NCBI RefSeq assembly: GCF_008905045.1
Contig: NZ_VWMY01000096.1
Span: 1 to 32,616 of the forward strand
Direction: 5' to 3'
DNA from: Streptomyces albicerus
GTDB taxonomy: Bacteria; Actinomycetota; Actinomycetes; Streptomycetales; Streptomycetaceae
Length of the DNA stretch: 32,616 bases
Positions within the stretch are counted from its first letter, which is position 1. Each line of letters opens with the position of its first letter. The notes under the pieces were generated by a model. That model worked only from the letters and a program-made list of their open reading frames with translations, did not search any database and was not told the origin of the DNA. Position numbers and translations under genes: made by a program. This document shows, piece after piece, positions 8,231 through 15,189 of the stretch.

Positions 8231-8314
8231 GGAGCGAGGGCCGAGGGCCGGGGAGCGAGGGCCGAGGGCCGGGGAGCGAGGGCCGAGGGCCGGGGATCGT
8301 GAGCCGGGAGCCGG
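8231..8314. repeat. 21-bp tandem repeat, three exact copies plus a degenerate fourth
   Basis: The unit GGAGCGAGGGCCGAGGGCCG plus G occurs exactly at 8231, 8252 and 8273. A diverged copy follows at 8294 (GGATCGTGAGCCGGGAGCCG). The period is a multiple of three, but the encoded peptide is only Pro/Arg/Ser low complexity, so I read it as non-coding. Confidence 0.85.
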
Positions 8315-8340
8315 GGCCGGCACCTCTTGGCCCAGTCCGG

Positions 8341-8420
8341 CGCAATCCAGCCCGTCCGGCGTTTGAGGACGAGGCCGTTCAGGCCGATAGCGGGGGTCTG
8401 GGGGCGGCAGCCCCCAGGGA
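8341..8420. repeat. Dispersed Streptomyces intergenic repeat with hairpin
   Basis: Contains CCCGTCCGGCGTTTGAGGAC, then GAGGCCGTTCAGGCCGA and an 8-bp hairpin CTGGGGGC-GGCA-GCCCCCAG at 8398-8417. I recall this segment as recurring between genes in many Streptomyces genomes. Its function is unknown. Confidence 0.65.
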
Positions 8421-8471
8421 GAGGCCCACACCAGCACGGGCCGCCCAACCCACCCACATACCCTTGACCCC

Positions 8472-9281
8472 ATGACAGCCCGCGCAGCGACCCCCGTAGG
8501 GACTGTGACGCGCGGGACGACCAACCCGAACCGCCTCCGCCGCATGGACCGCTGGATCACAGCCACCCACGGCACCGAACTACGCCGGACCGGCGCCGCG
8601 GTGGCGGTCGACCTCGGATACGGCGCGGCCCCCTGGACCGCACTGGAGCTCCTCCAACGCCTCCGCACCACCGCTCCACGCACGCGCGTGGTGGGCGTGG
8701 AGATCGACCCGACCCGGGTCGCGGCAGCGAAGCCGTACGAGCGCGAGGGCCTGACCTTCCGGCACGGCGGCTTCGAGATCCCCCTCCCGGAGCGCCCGTC
8801 ACTGATCCGCGCGGCGAACGTACTGCGGCAGTACGAGGAGGCAGAGGTCGCCGAGGTCTGGTCACGACTGTGCGCCCGCCTCGCGCCGGCGTGCGCCAAC
8901 TCGCGCGGTGGGCTCCTCGTCGAGGGCACGTGCGACGAGATCGGCCGGCGGCACGTATGGGTCGCGCTCGGCCCGGAGGGCCCGCGGACCGTCACGTTCG
9001 CCACCCGCCTCGGCTCCCTGGACCGCCCGTCCGACCTGGCCGAACGCCTTCCCAAGGTCCTCATCCACCGCAATGTCCCGGGTGAGCCGGTGCACGCCTT
9101 CCTGCGCGATTTCGACCACGCATGGGCGGCCGCGGCGCCCTACGCCTCGTACGGCGCCCGTCAGCGCTGGATCCGGGCCGTACGCGATCTGACGGCGGAC
9201 TGGCCGGTCACGGACGGGGTGACGCGCTGGCGGCAGGGCGAAGTGACCGTGCGGTGGGAGGCGTTGGCGCCTCGTTCGTAG
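8472..9281 (+). CDS. Class I SAM-dependent methyltransferase-like protein
   Basis: A 269-residue protein with a Rossmann-type SAM site: VAVDLGYGAAPWTALELL (motif I, about residues 44-61), then RVVGVEIDPTRVAAAKPYER with the acidic end of strand 2 (Glu/Asp), and later SLIRAANVLRQYEEAEV, then GGLLVEGTCDE. The catalytic substrate is unknown. DLGYG replaces the usual DLGCG or DxGxG, which still fits motif I. It is a single gene, divergent from mshA across a repeat-rich spacer and followed by the NlpC/P60 gene. Conserved position next to mshA suggests chromosomal core rather than recent transfer. Confidence 0.75.
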   Translation: MTARAATPVGTVTRGTTNPNRLRRMDRWITATHGTELRRTGAAVAVDLGYGAAPWTALELLQRLRTTAPRTRVVGVEIDPTRVAAAKPYEREGLTFRHGGFEIPLPERPSLIRAANVLRQYEEAEVAEVWSRLCARLAPACANSRGGLLVEGTCDEIGRRHVWVALGPEGPRTVTFATRLGSLDRPSDLAERLPKVLIHRNVPGEPVHAFLRDFDHAWAAAAPYASYGARQRWIRAVRDLTADWPVTDGVTRWRQGEVTVRWEALAPRS

Positions 9282-9503
9282 ACCGGCGGAGGCGTCGCGC
9301 GGGACGTATCGCCGGGCGCATTCGGGGCGTATCGCGGCGGGAACGATCTCGGTGAGTCGTTCGTCACATTGGCGGGGAATGCGCGAGAGATCATCGCCGA
9401 GTGGGCAGTGAGGGGTGGGAACGGGCGGCGAGGGGGAGGGAGTTCCTGCCCGCCTCTGTCGTATTGCGCTCCGACATGGCACGATCCCCGAGGCGTTCGT
9501 AAG

Positions 9504-9516
9504 TTACTGACGGTAA
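9504..9516. promoter_or_regulatory. Operator-like TTAC/GTAA site before the NlpC/P60 gene
   Basis: TTACTGACGGTAA has TTAC and GTAA arms around a five-base centre, 21 bases before the ATG. TetR-type regulators often bind such sites. Weak evidence. Confidence 0.25.
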
Positions 9517-9537
9517 ATCAGTTTGGGGGTTGGTCCC

Positions 9538-10611
9538 ATGGGATCCGGCAAGCGGAGCCTGACCACCACGGCCATGGCCCTGGCCTGCGCGGCAACCATT
9601 CTGTCCGCTCCAGGAGTGGCGTACGCGGCCCCGACGCCGACACCCACGCCGACCCCGTCCTCAACGCCCGCGAGCACCAAGGACCTTGAAGCGGTCCGCA
9701 AGAAGCTGGACACGCTCTACCACGACGCGGCGGTCGCCACGGACGCGTACAACCTCGCGGAGGAGCGGGCCGAGCAGCAGTCGGCGCAGATCGTCGGACT
9801 CGCTCGCGAGATCGTCGAGGGCCAGGCGCGGCTGGACGAGCTGAAGGACCGCGCGGGCGCCGCGGCCCGCGCCCAGTACCGCGGCGGCGGACTGCCGGAC
9901 GAGGCCCAGCTGATGCTCAGCGACGACCCGCGGGAGTTCCTGGACAGCGCGGGCCGACTCCGCCAGGGCGCGAAGGCGACCAAGGGCCTGCTCGCCGAAA
10001 TGAAGCGCACCCAGGACGACTTGGAGCAGTACACGCGCGACGCGGCGTCCCAGTGGAAGAAGCTGGAGGCGGGCCGCGAGGCGAAGGCCAAGGCCAAGAA
10101 GAAGGTCAAGGAGCAGATCGCCGCCGCCGAGAAGCTCGAGTCGCAGCTGCAGAAGGAAGAGAAGCAGCGCCTGGCGAAGCTGGAGCAGCAGGCCGCGCAC
10201 AAGGCGCAGACGGCCTGGCTGGACTCCGGCGTCCTCGACGAGATCAGCGGCGAGGCCTCGGCCCAGGGCAAGAAGGCCGTGGAGTACGCGACGGCACAGA
10301 TCGGCAAGGCGTACGAGTGGGGCGCCGAGGGGCCCAAGACGTTCGACTGCTCCGGCCTGACCTCACAGGCGTGGGCGGCCGCCGGGACCGGCATCCCGCG
10401 CACCTCGCAGGAGCAGTGGAAGCAGCTCGACCGGGTCCCCGTGGGCGACATGCGCCCCGGCGACCTCATCATCTACAACTCCGACGCCAGCCATGTCGCG
10501 ATGTACCTGGGAGACGGCGCGATCGTGCACGCCCCGAGGCCGGGGCGGACGGTCACGATCGCGGGAGCGGGTTCGATGCCGATACTTGGGGTCGTACGTC
10601 CCGACAAGTGA
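9538..10611 (+). CDS. Secreted NlpC/P60 peptidoglycan hydrolase with coiled coil
   Basis: A 357-residue cell-wall endopeptidase expected to cleave D-Glu-gamma-meso/LL-Dap bonds of stem peptides. Residues 1-30 are a Sec signal peptide (KRS, hydrophobic core, AYAA), followed by a TPTPTPTPS linker. Residues about 45-230 form a long charged coiled coil like the regulatory arm of RipA/CwlO-type enzymes. The C-terminal NlpC/P60 domain has TFDCSGLTSQAW (Cys271), DASHVAMYLG (His319) and the third residue in IVHAPRPG (His331). The ATG at 9538 is chosen because it directly precedes GSGKRSL and a G-rich site. Activity is likely controlled by the coiled coil. Confidence 0.93.
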   Translation: MGSGKRSLTTTAMALACAATILSAPGVAYAAPTPTPTPTPSSTPASTKDLEAVRKKLDTLYHDAAVATDAYNLAEERAEQQSAQIVGLAREIVEGQARLDELKDRAGAAARAQYRGGGLPDEAQLMLSDDPREFLDSAGRLRQGAKATKGLLAEMKRTQDDLEQYTRDAASQWKKLEAGREAKAKAKKKVKEQIAAAEKLESQLQKEEKQRLAKLEQQAAHKAQTAWLDSGVLDEISGEASAQGKKAVEYATAQIGKAYEWGAEGPKTFDCSGLTSQAWAAAGTGIPRTSQEQWKQLDRVPVGDMRPGDLIIYNSDASHVAMYLGDGAIVHAPRPGRTVTIAGAGSMPILGVVRPDK

Positions 10612-10712
10612 GGCTTGTTCGTTTGCTCAGGGCCTACGCCCCGACGAGTGAGGCTCGTTCGTTCACCCGGGCCGTACGTCCTGAGAAGCGAGGCTTGTTC
10701 GCTTTGGTGCCG
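10593..10712 (+). repeat. Three 40-bp tandem repeats, each with a small hairpin
   Basis: Copies start at 10593, 10633 and 10673. The first begins inside the last codons of the NlpC/P60 gene. Each holds a stem-loop around TGAGG: ACAAG-TGAGG-CTTGT in copy 1 and ACGAG-TGAGG-CTCGT in copy 2, a compensatory change. Copy 3 is looser (GCGA/TCGC). Confidence 0.7.
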
Positions 10713-10974
10713 GCAGCGGCGTGACGTGCCGCACGTGACGCGCAGCACGTTCCGGTTCACCGCTCAACCTCCGGGGCGTGATGTACGTCATCCCGGGCAA
10801 GGGCCCACCCTGCCCAATTGCGGTACAGGATGCGGCATATGACGGCGGCTGTTTTCGACGTGCCGGGCCTTCCGCCATTCCTTTGTGGCGGCGCCTGACG
10901 CTATGGTCCCCGTCGGTGGGTCGAGGACCGCTCGGCCCGCCGTGCCCTCGGGGGGAGGGAAGGAACCCAAGACG
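10713..10974. other. Gene-free leader of the SpoIIE phosphatase gene
   Basis: No gene seen. It probably holds the promoter of the phosphatase gene, but I could not fix -35/-10 boxes with confidence (TATGAC at about 10839 and TATGGT at about 10902 are candidates). Confidence 0.4.
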
Positions 10975-12321
10975 ATGCCCGTACCCGTACCGCGGCAGAG
11001 AGCTATCCCCGCCGTGGAAGGTGGTCAGGCTCACGCCGCGTCTTCATCCGGCGGACCGGCCAAGGCCGCGCCCGCACCCGGCGCCCACAACGGCACGGCC
11101 CCGCTGACGCTGCTCGTGATCGAGGACGACCCGGCCGGTTCGCTGAACGTGCCCGCGCTGCTGGACTCGGCCGGCAAGCCGATCCGTATCCGTACCGCCC
11201 GCAACCTCACCGAGGCCGAGCGGCTGCTCACCGACGACGTCCAGTGCATCCTGCTCGACCTCGCGCTGACGGCTCCCGGCCGGGCGGCCGACGGAGCCGA
11301 GGCGGACGACGAGCTGGCCACGCTCAAGCACGTGCTGCGGCTCGCGCCCCGGCACGCCGTCCTCGCGCTCACCGCGTCCGAGGACGCCGAGCGTGGTGCG
11401 GAGGCGGTGCGCGTCGGCGCCCAGGACTACCTCTTCCGCGACGAACTGGACGGCCGTCTGCTGAGCCGCGCGATCCGGTACGCGGTGGAGCGGAAACGTT
11501 CCGACACGGCCGAGCGACGGCTGACCGAGTCCAAGCTGCGTGCGCAGGAGAACGCACGCCTCGAGCGCGGCCTGCTGCCCACGCCGCTGCTGGAGGGCTC
11601 CTCGCTCCGCTTCGCCGCGCGCTACCGGCCCGGCCGCTCGCGCGCGCTGCTCGGCGGTGACTTCTACGACACGGTCCGCACCCCCGACGGCACCGTGCAC
11701 GCCATGATCGGCGACGTCTGCGGTCACGGCCCGGACGAGGCCGCGCTCGGCGTGGAGCTGCGGATCGCCTGGCGCGCGCTGACGCTGGCCGGCCTGTGCG
11801 GCGATGAGCTGCTCTCCACGCTCCAGCAGGTCCTGGAGCACGAGCGCGACAACGACGAGATCTTCGCGACGCTCTGCACGGTGGACATCGCACCGGACGG
11901 CCGCCGCGCGGGCCTGTGCCTGGCCGGCCACCCGTCCCCGCTGATCGCGCGCCCCGCCCACTCCCGGGCCCTCGTCGGCACGTCCGGGGCCGGGGAACCC
12001 CCGGTCGCCGAACTGCTGCCGTACGAGAACGGCGGTCCGGCGCTCGGCCTGCTGCCGAACGCCCGGTGGCCGCGCCAGCAGGTGGAGCTGGGCGGCGAGT
12101 GGAGTCTGATGCTCTACACGGACGGCCTGATCGAGGGCCGGACCGGCCAGGGCAGGGAGCGGCTCGGCCAGGACGGGATGGTGGACATGGTCCGCCGCCA
12201 GCTGGCGCAGGGCCTGCGCGGCGAGGAGCTGCTGCGGGCGGCCGTGAACGAGGTACGGGACCTCAACGGCGGGGAGCTGACGGACGACGTGGCGGTACTG
12301 CTGCTGGACCGCGTGGCTTAG
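10975..12321 (+). CDS. Receiver-SpoIIE/RsbU-type PP2C phosphatase
   Basis: A 448-residue signalling protein. An N-terminal receiver domain (about 44-165) has the acidic pair in LLVIEDDPAG, the phospho-acceptor Asp95 in CILLDLAL and the Thr of ALTAS. The usual conserved Lys is Arg in DYLFRDEL. A helical linker (ERKRSDTAERRLTESKLRAQ) leads to a PP2C domain with GGDFYD (227-232), IGDVCGHGPDEAALGVEL (Asp247), AGHPSPLI, LYTDGLIEGR and LTDDVAVLLL. Such proteins dephosphorylate anti-sigma-factor antagonists. The ATG at 10975 follows GGGAGGGAAGGAA. An upstream in-frame ATG at 10885 has no such site. No partner anti-sigma gene is in the window. Confidence 0.92.
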   Translation: MPVPVPRQRAIPAVEGGQAHAASSSGGPAKAAPAPGAHNGTAPLTLLVIEDDPAGSLNVPALLDSAGKPIRIRTARNLTEAERLLTDDVQCILLDLALTAPGRAADGAEADDELATLKHVLRLAPRHAVLALTASEDAERGAEAVRVGAQDYLFRDELDGRLLSRAIRYAVERKRSDTAERRLTESKLRAQENARLERGLLPTPLLEGSSLRFAARYRPGRSRALLGGDFYDTVRTPDGTVHAMIGDVCGHGPDEAALGVELRIAWRALTLAGLCGDELLSTLQQVLEHERDNDEIFATLCTVDIAPDGRRAGLCLAGHPSPLIARPAHSRALVGTSGAGEPPVAELLPYENGGPALGLLPNARWPRQQVELGGEWSLMLYTDGLIEGRTGQGRERLGQDGMVDMVRRQLAQGLRGEELLRAAVNEVRDLNGGELTDDVAVLLLDRVA

Positions 12322-12332
12322 CGGCGGCTGGA

Positions 12333-12398
12333 GCGGGTGGCTCGGCGACGCTGCAGCGGGGGCTCAGCGGCTGCCGCAGCGGGTGGCTCGGCGACGCT
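12333..12398. repeat. 20-bp direct repeat after the phosphatase gene
   Basis: GCGGGTGGCTCGGCGACGCT occurs at 12333-12352 and 12379-12398. Short GGACCTGGA repeats follow up to 12470. The stretch to 12531 holds no gene. Confidence 0.7.
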
Positions 12399-12531
12399 TG
12401 AAGCATCGCTTCTGGGCCTACTAGGCCATCTGGACGTGCCGGACCTGGATCTGCCGGACCTGGACCTACTACGGGCCGGGCCTGCCAAAGGGCTGGGGCT
12501 GGGCGGGGCTCAGCGCGCTCCGTTGTGGAGC

Positions 12532-12867
12532 TCAGCGCCCGCCGTTGTACGGCCCGTACGGACCGTCGCTGCTGCTTCCGCCGCGGCGGCCGCCTCGTCC
12601 GCCGCCCGAGACCTGCTGGAGCGCGGGCCGGACGTCCACGAAGAAGACGATCGTGGCGATGAGCCCGGCGATCTGCAGGAAGAGCATCGGCACCAGCAGG
12701 TTCACTGCCACCGTGACGCCAAGGATGACCAGCCAGAACATCTTGCTCTGCTTGGACGCGGCGCGGTAGGCGTCCTCGCGGGCCAGACCGGCCATGACCA
12801 GCGCCACCACCGCGAGCACCAGCATGGCGGTAAAGATCAGCCACATGAGGCTGCCGAATGCCGACAT
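12532..12867 (-). CDS. DUF2516 membrane protein
   Basis: A 111-residue membrane protein with a hydrophobic first segment (MWLIFTAMLVLAVVALVMAG), a polar REDAYRAASKQSKMFWL loop, two further hydrophobic segments and a Gly/Arg-rich tail. The REDAYRAA-K-K-FW pattern is that of DUF2516, of unknown function. The start is uncertain. I prefer the ATG at 12867; GTG codons at 12885 and 12882 are also in frame and none has a strong ribosome binding site. It lies between an HbhA-like gene and the phosphatase gene, matching the mycobacterial order hbhA-Rv0476. Confidence 0.75.
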   Translation of the reverse strand: MSAFGSLMWLIFTAMLVLAVVALVMAGLAREDAYRAASKQSKMFWLVILGVTVAVNLLVPMLFLQIAGLIATIVFFVDVRPALQQVSGGGRGGRRGGSSSDGPYGPYNGGR

Positions 12868-12931
12868 CAGCACTTTGCCCACCACCCGAGTCGAGTCGTC
12901 TTCCCTACGCGGTCACCGTACCCGCAGAACG

Positions 12932-12967
12932 GGTCGGGGACTCCGATAGTGCCCGGAGTCCCCGACC
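12932..12967 (-). terminator. Strong hairpin after the HbhA-like gene
   Basis: A perfect 14-bp stem (GGTCGGGGACTCCG / CGGAGTCCCCGACC) with an 8-base loop lies between the HbhA-like and DUF2516 genes, about 90 bp past the HbhA stop. Likely a terminator, without a clear T tract. Confidence 0.65.
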
Positions 12968-13057
12968 GTTCCCGCGATACGGAGCCGCTGTTTACTTCTG
13001 TGCCCGTCTTCTGTGCCCGCCGGTTACTTGACGGGAGATACTTCCGCTTCGCGGGGG

Positions 13058-13648
13058 TTACTTCGCGGGCGGCGTCGTCTTCTTGGCGGCGGTGGTCTTG
13101 CGGGCCGGGGCCTTCTTTGCCGCGGTCTTCTTCGCCGGGGCGGGCTCGGCCTTGGCCTCGGCGGGCTTCTCGTCCTTGACCTCGACCGGCTCCGGCTTCG
13201 GCTCGAAGGCCACGGCCAGTTCCTCGATCTCCTCGGCGGCCTCGCCGCGCCAGGTCTTCACGGTCTGCTCGCCGTGCTCGGCGACCTTCTCGTATGTCTC
13301 GCGCGCCTTCACGGCGTACTCGGCGGCCACGCCGACACCGCGCAGGGCGATGTCCTGAGCGGTCTCACCGATCTTCTTCAGGTCGGTGTCCAGCGTGCTG
13401 ATCAGCCCGCTCACCTTGGTCTGAAGGGTCTCCTGCGCCTCCTTGGCGCGGGCGGTGGCCTTGTCCTGGACGGCGTTCGGGTCGATGCCGCGTACGGCGT
13501 CGATGCGGGCCGGCGCCTCGGCGCGCAGCTGCTCGACGATGCTCGGCACCTTCTTGGCCTGCTGGAGGGCCAGGTCGGCGGTGCCGGCGGCGAAGTAGAG
13601 CGGCGTGGGGTCGCTGAAGGTCTTGCGCAGGTCGTCGGTGATGGCCAT
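13058..13648 (-). CDS. HbhA-like coiled-coil protein with Lys/Ala-rich tail
   Basis: A 196-residue protein starting MAITDDLRKTFSDPTPLYFA, with AGTADLALQQAKKVPSIVEQ, a long helical middle and a tail made of AKKTAAKKAP-like and RKTTAAKKTT-like repeats. The N-terminal half and the basic tail match mycobacterial heparin-binding haemagglutinin HbhA, where the Lys-rich end binds sulfated glycans or polyphosphate/DNA. In a soil organism adhesion to host cells is unlikely, and a role at the envelope or nucleoid is as plausible. The ATG at 13648 is set by GGGAGGA eight bases upstream. The XRE regulator gene upstream on the same strand probably controls it. Confidence 0.8.
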   Translation of the reverse strand: MAITDDLRKTFSDPTPLYFAAGTADLALQQAKKVPSIVEQLRAEAPARIDAVRGIDPNAVQDKATARAKEAQETLQTKVSGLISTLDTDLKKIGETAQDIALRGVGVAAEYAVKARETYEKVAEHGEQTVKTWRGEAAEEIEELAVAFEPKPEPVEVKDEKPAEAKAEPAPAKKTAAKKAPARKTTAAKKTTPPAK

Positions 13649-13773
13649 GGCGATGGTCCTCCCGGAATCGCTATCGCTTGGAGCGTGAGGGTTTTTTGGG
13701 TCGGCACTCCGCGGTCGGCCGGGCCGTGCCATGCCGCGCCCGGTCGTGCCGGGCTCGGTCATGCGGTGCTCGG

Positions 13774-14325
13774 TCAGCTCGCGGAGGACTGCTGGTCATG
13801 CTGGTCGTTCTGATCGTGCGGGTCGTGCGGGTCGTGCGGGTCCTTCTGTCCGGCATCGCTGCCGTCGGCCGTGCGGGCCCTGTCAACGACGGCGTCCCGA
13901 CCATCCGTTACGTCGGTTGCGCCAGTTGCGTCTGTGGCGTCCGTGACGCCCAGCGCGTCCTCGACCGTCTTGATCTCGAACCCGTTCTCCTTGCGGAAGG
14001 ACTCGTAGATCTGGAGCAGCACCTGCTTCTGCCGCTCGTTGAGCGTCGGGTCGGCGAGGATGACGGCACGCGTCTCCACCTCGTCCCGGTCCCGCTCGGC
14101 GTCGAGGATCCCGGCACGGACGTACAGCGTCTCGGCGGAGATCCGCAGGGCCTTGGCGACCTGCTGCAACACCTCCGCGCTCGGCTTGCGCAGCCCGCGC
14201 TCGATCTGGCTCAGATACGGATTGGACACCCCGGCGGCCTCGGCGAGCTGCCGCAGGCTCAGCTGCGCGTTGCGCCTCTGTTCCCGCAGATATTCACCGA
14301 GATTGCCGACGTTGAGCGATGCCAT
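13774..14325 (-). CDS. XRE-family helix-turn-helix regulator with Asp/His-rich tail
   Basis: A 183-residue DNA-binding protein. Residues about 8-65 are an XRE/Cro HTH (LGEYLREQRRNAQLSLRQLA, then SNPYLSQIERGLRKPS). A middle helical part (TLNERQKQVLLQIYESFRKE) is typical of the family next to HbhA. The last 60 residues are low complexity (TDATDATGATDVTDG, then KDPHDPHDPHDQNDQHDQQ), from a 9-bp DNA repeat. The ATG at 14325 follows GGGTAAGGAC; a GTG at 14343 is less likely. It precedes the HbhA-like gene on the same strand. A perfect palindrome upstream suggests autoregulation. In M. tuberculosis Rv0474 occupies the same place before hbhA. Confidence 0.88.
   Translation of the reverse strand: MASLNVGNLGEYLREQRRNAQLSLRQLAEAAGVSNPYLSQIERGLRKPSAEVLQQVAKALRISAETLYVRAGILDAERDRDEVETRAVILADPTLNERQKQVLLQIYESFRKENGFEIKTVEDALGVTDATDATGATDVTDGRDAVVDRARTADGSDAGQKDPHDPHDPHDQNDQHDQQSSAS
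13815..13841. repeat. 9-bp microsatellite coding Asp-Pro-His
   Basis: CGTGCGGGT occurs three times head to tail inside the XRE gene. On the minus strand it encodes the DPHDPHDPH run. Copy number may vary between strains. Confidence 0.8.
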
Positions 14326-14355
14326 GTCCTTACCCTGCACCACCCGTGCTAACTA

Positions 14356-14375
14356 TTGCAAGCGCCCGCTTGCAA
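14356..14375. promoter_or_regulatory. Palindromic operator of the XRE gene
   Basis: TTGCAAGCG-CC-CGCTTGCAA is a perfect 9-bp inverted repeat 31 bases before the XRE start. On the minus strand ATAGTTAG, a possible -10 region, follows at once. Probably the regulator's own binding site. Confidence 0.6.
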
Positions 14376-15189
14376 AAGTGCGCTACACCACTGCGACGGC
14401 CCACACCGGCTGCCGCGCACCGCTGTCCTGTCTCACGCGACCCGCTCCAATCTCACCAAAGCTGATCCGATCCGGGCCTGCGTCTCACTGAACCTGCTCC
14501 GCGACTGGCACAGCTCGCCATGGGTGCGCTTCTGGGCCCGGCTAGAAGACGTCATCTGCCCGAGCCACTGGGTCTGGACCGGCACCACGAGCTCCCTCGA
14601 CCTCAGCAACCATCCCAAGGTCGCCTCGGAAGTCATCACGGCGAACCGGCGCCACCGAAGACTGATCCGCCGGCACGGACGCCTTGCCGTCCGCGCGGCC
14701 TACTACGACGCGAAGAGGCTCTGCCGGGAGTGGAACAAGATCGGCATCTTCAACAGGAAGATCAGCCAGCGTCTGACGGACATCCTCGGCCCCAGGTGGA
14801 GTGTCCGTCACGACGATCCGGAATCCGAAGCCGCCTACTACCCGAACGTAATCGAACTGACTCGGATCCTGTCCTCCCCTTACTGGCGATCACTCATCCT
14901 CGATGAGCACCTCCCTGCAAGTACTCCACGTGAGTCCTTCGAACTTCTCGGTGTCCCGGCCGACTTCTGCTGGCTGATGGAGAGCACACCCGGCATCGAG
15001 CTATTCGTCCAAGAGATCCGAAGGGCCGTCGCCCCCTACTTCAACTGGCACCCGTACTCGCACTACGGGAGTTATCCGGCCTTCACCAAGTGGGTTCTCG
15101 ACGAACTACGCGAGCGCTTCAGCCCGTCCCCCTACCGGCACCCGCTGCGGCCCACTCCGGAGGTCTTCGGTGAAGAGACAGCTCACTAG
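14356..15189 (+). CDS. Protein of unknown function (up to 277 residues)
   Basis: I do not recognise this protein. From about residue 45 it looks like a folded, soluble, helix-rich protein: SSPWVRFWARLEDVICPSHW, ITANRRHRRLIRRHGRLAVR, AAYYDAKRLCREWNKIGIFN, then ELLGVPADFCWLMESTPGIE and PYFNWHPYSHYGSYPAFTKW. It is rich in Trp, Tyr and Arg, and has no signal peptide or membrane segment. Only a TTG at 14356 gives the full frame, and it lies in the XRE palindrome. The true start may be further in, such as the GTG at 14524. Lower GC than neighbours suggests transfer. Its TAG stop shares the CTAG with the stop of the converging MFS gene. Confidence 0.6.
   Translation: MQAPACKSALHHCDGPHRLPRTAVLSHATRSNLTKADPIRACVSLNLLRDWHSSPWVRFWARLEDVICPSHWVWTGTTSSLDLSNHPKVASEVITANRRHRRLIRRHGRLAVRAAYYDAKRLCREWNKIGIFNRKISQRLTDILGPRWSVRHDDPESEAAYYPNVIELTRILSSPYWRSLILDEHLPASTPRESFELLGVPADFCWLMESTPGIELFVQEIRRAVAPYFNWHPYSHYGSYPAFTKWVLDELRERFSPSPYRHPLRPTPEVFGEETAH

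Noticed and set aside
8022..8345. Pro-rich minus-strand frame over the 21-bp repeats
   Set aside because: Composition follows from the tandem repeat only, and no start with a ribosome binding site was found.
7856..9073. Extension of mshA upstream to give 851 residues
   Set aside because: The extra part is Pro/Ser/Arg low complexity crossing repeats and the divergent methyltransferase gene. The GTG at 7855 has a strong ribosome binding site.
9282..9537. c-di-AMP (ydaO) riboswitch expected before NlpC/P60 wall hydrolases
   Set aside because: The conserved ydaO sequence blocks are not recognisable in this leader.
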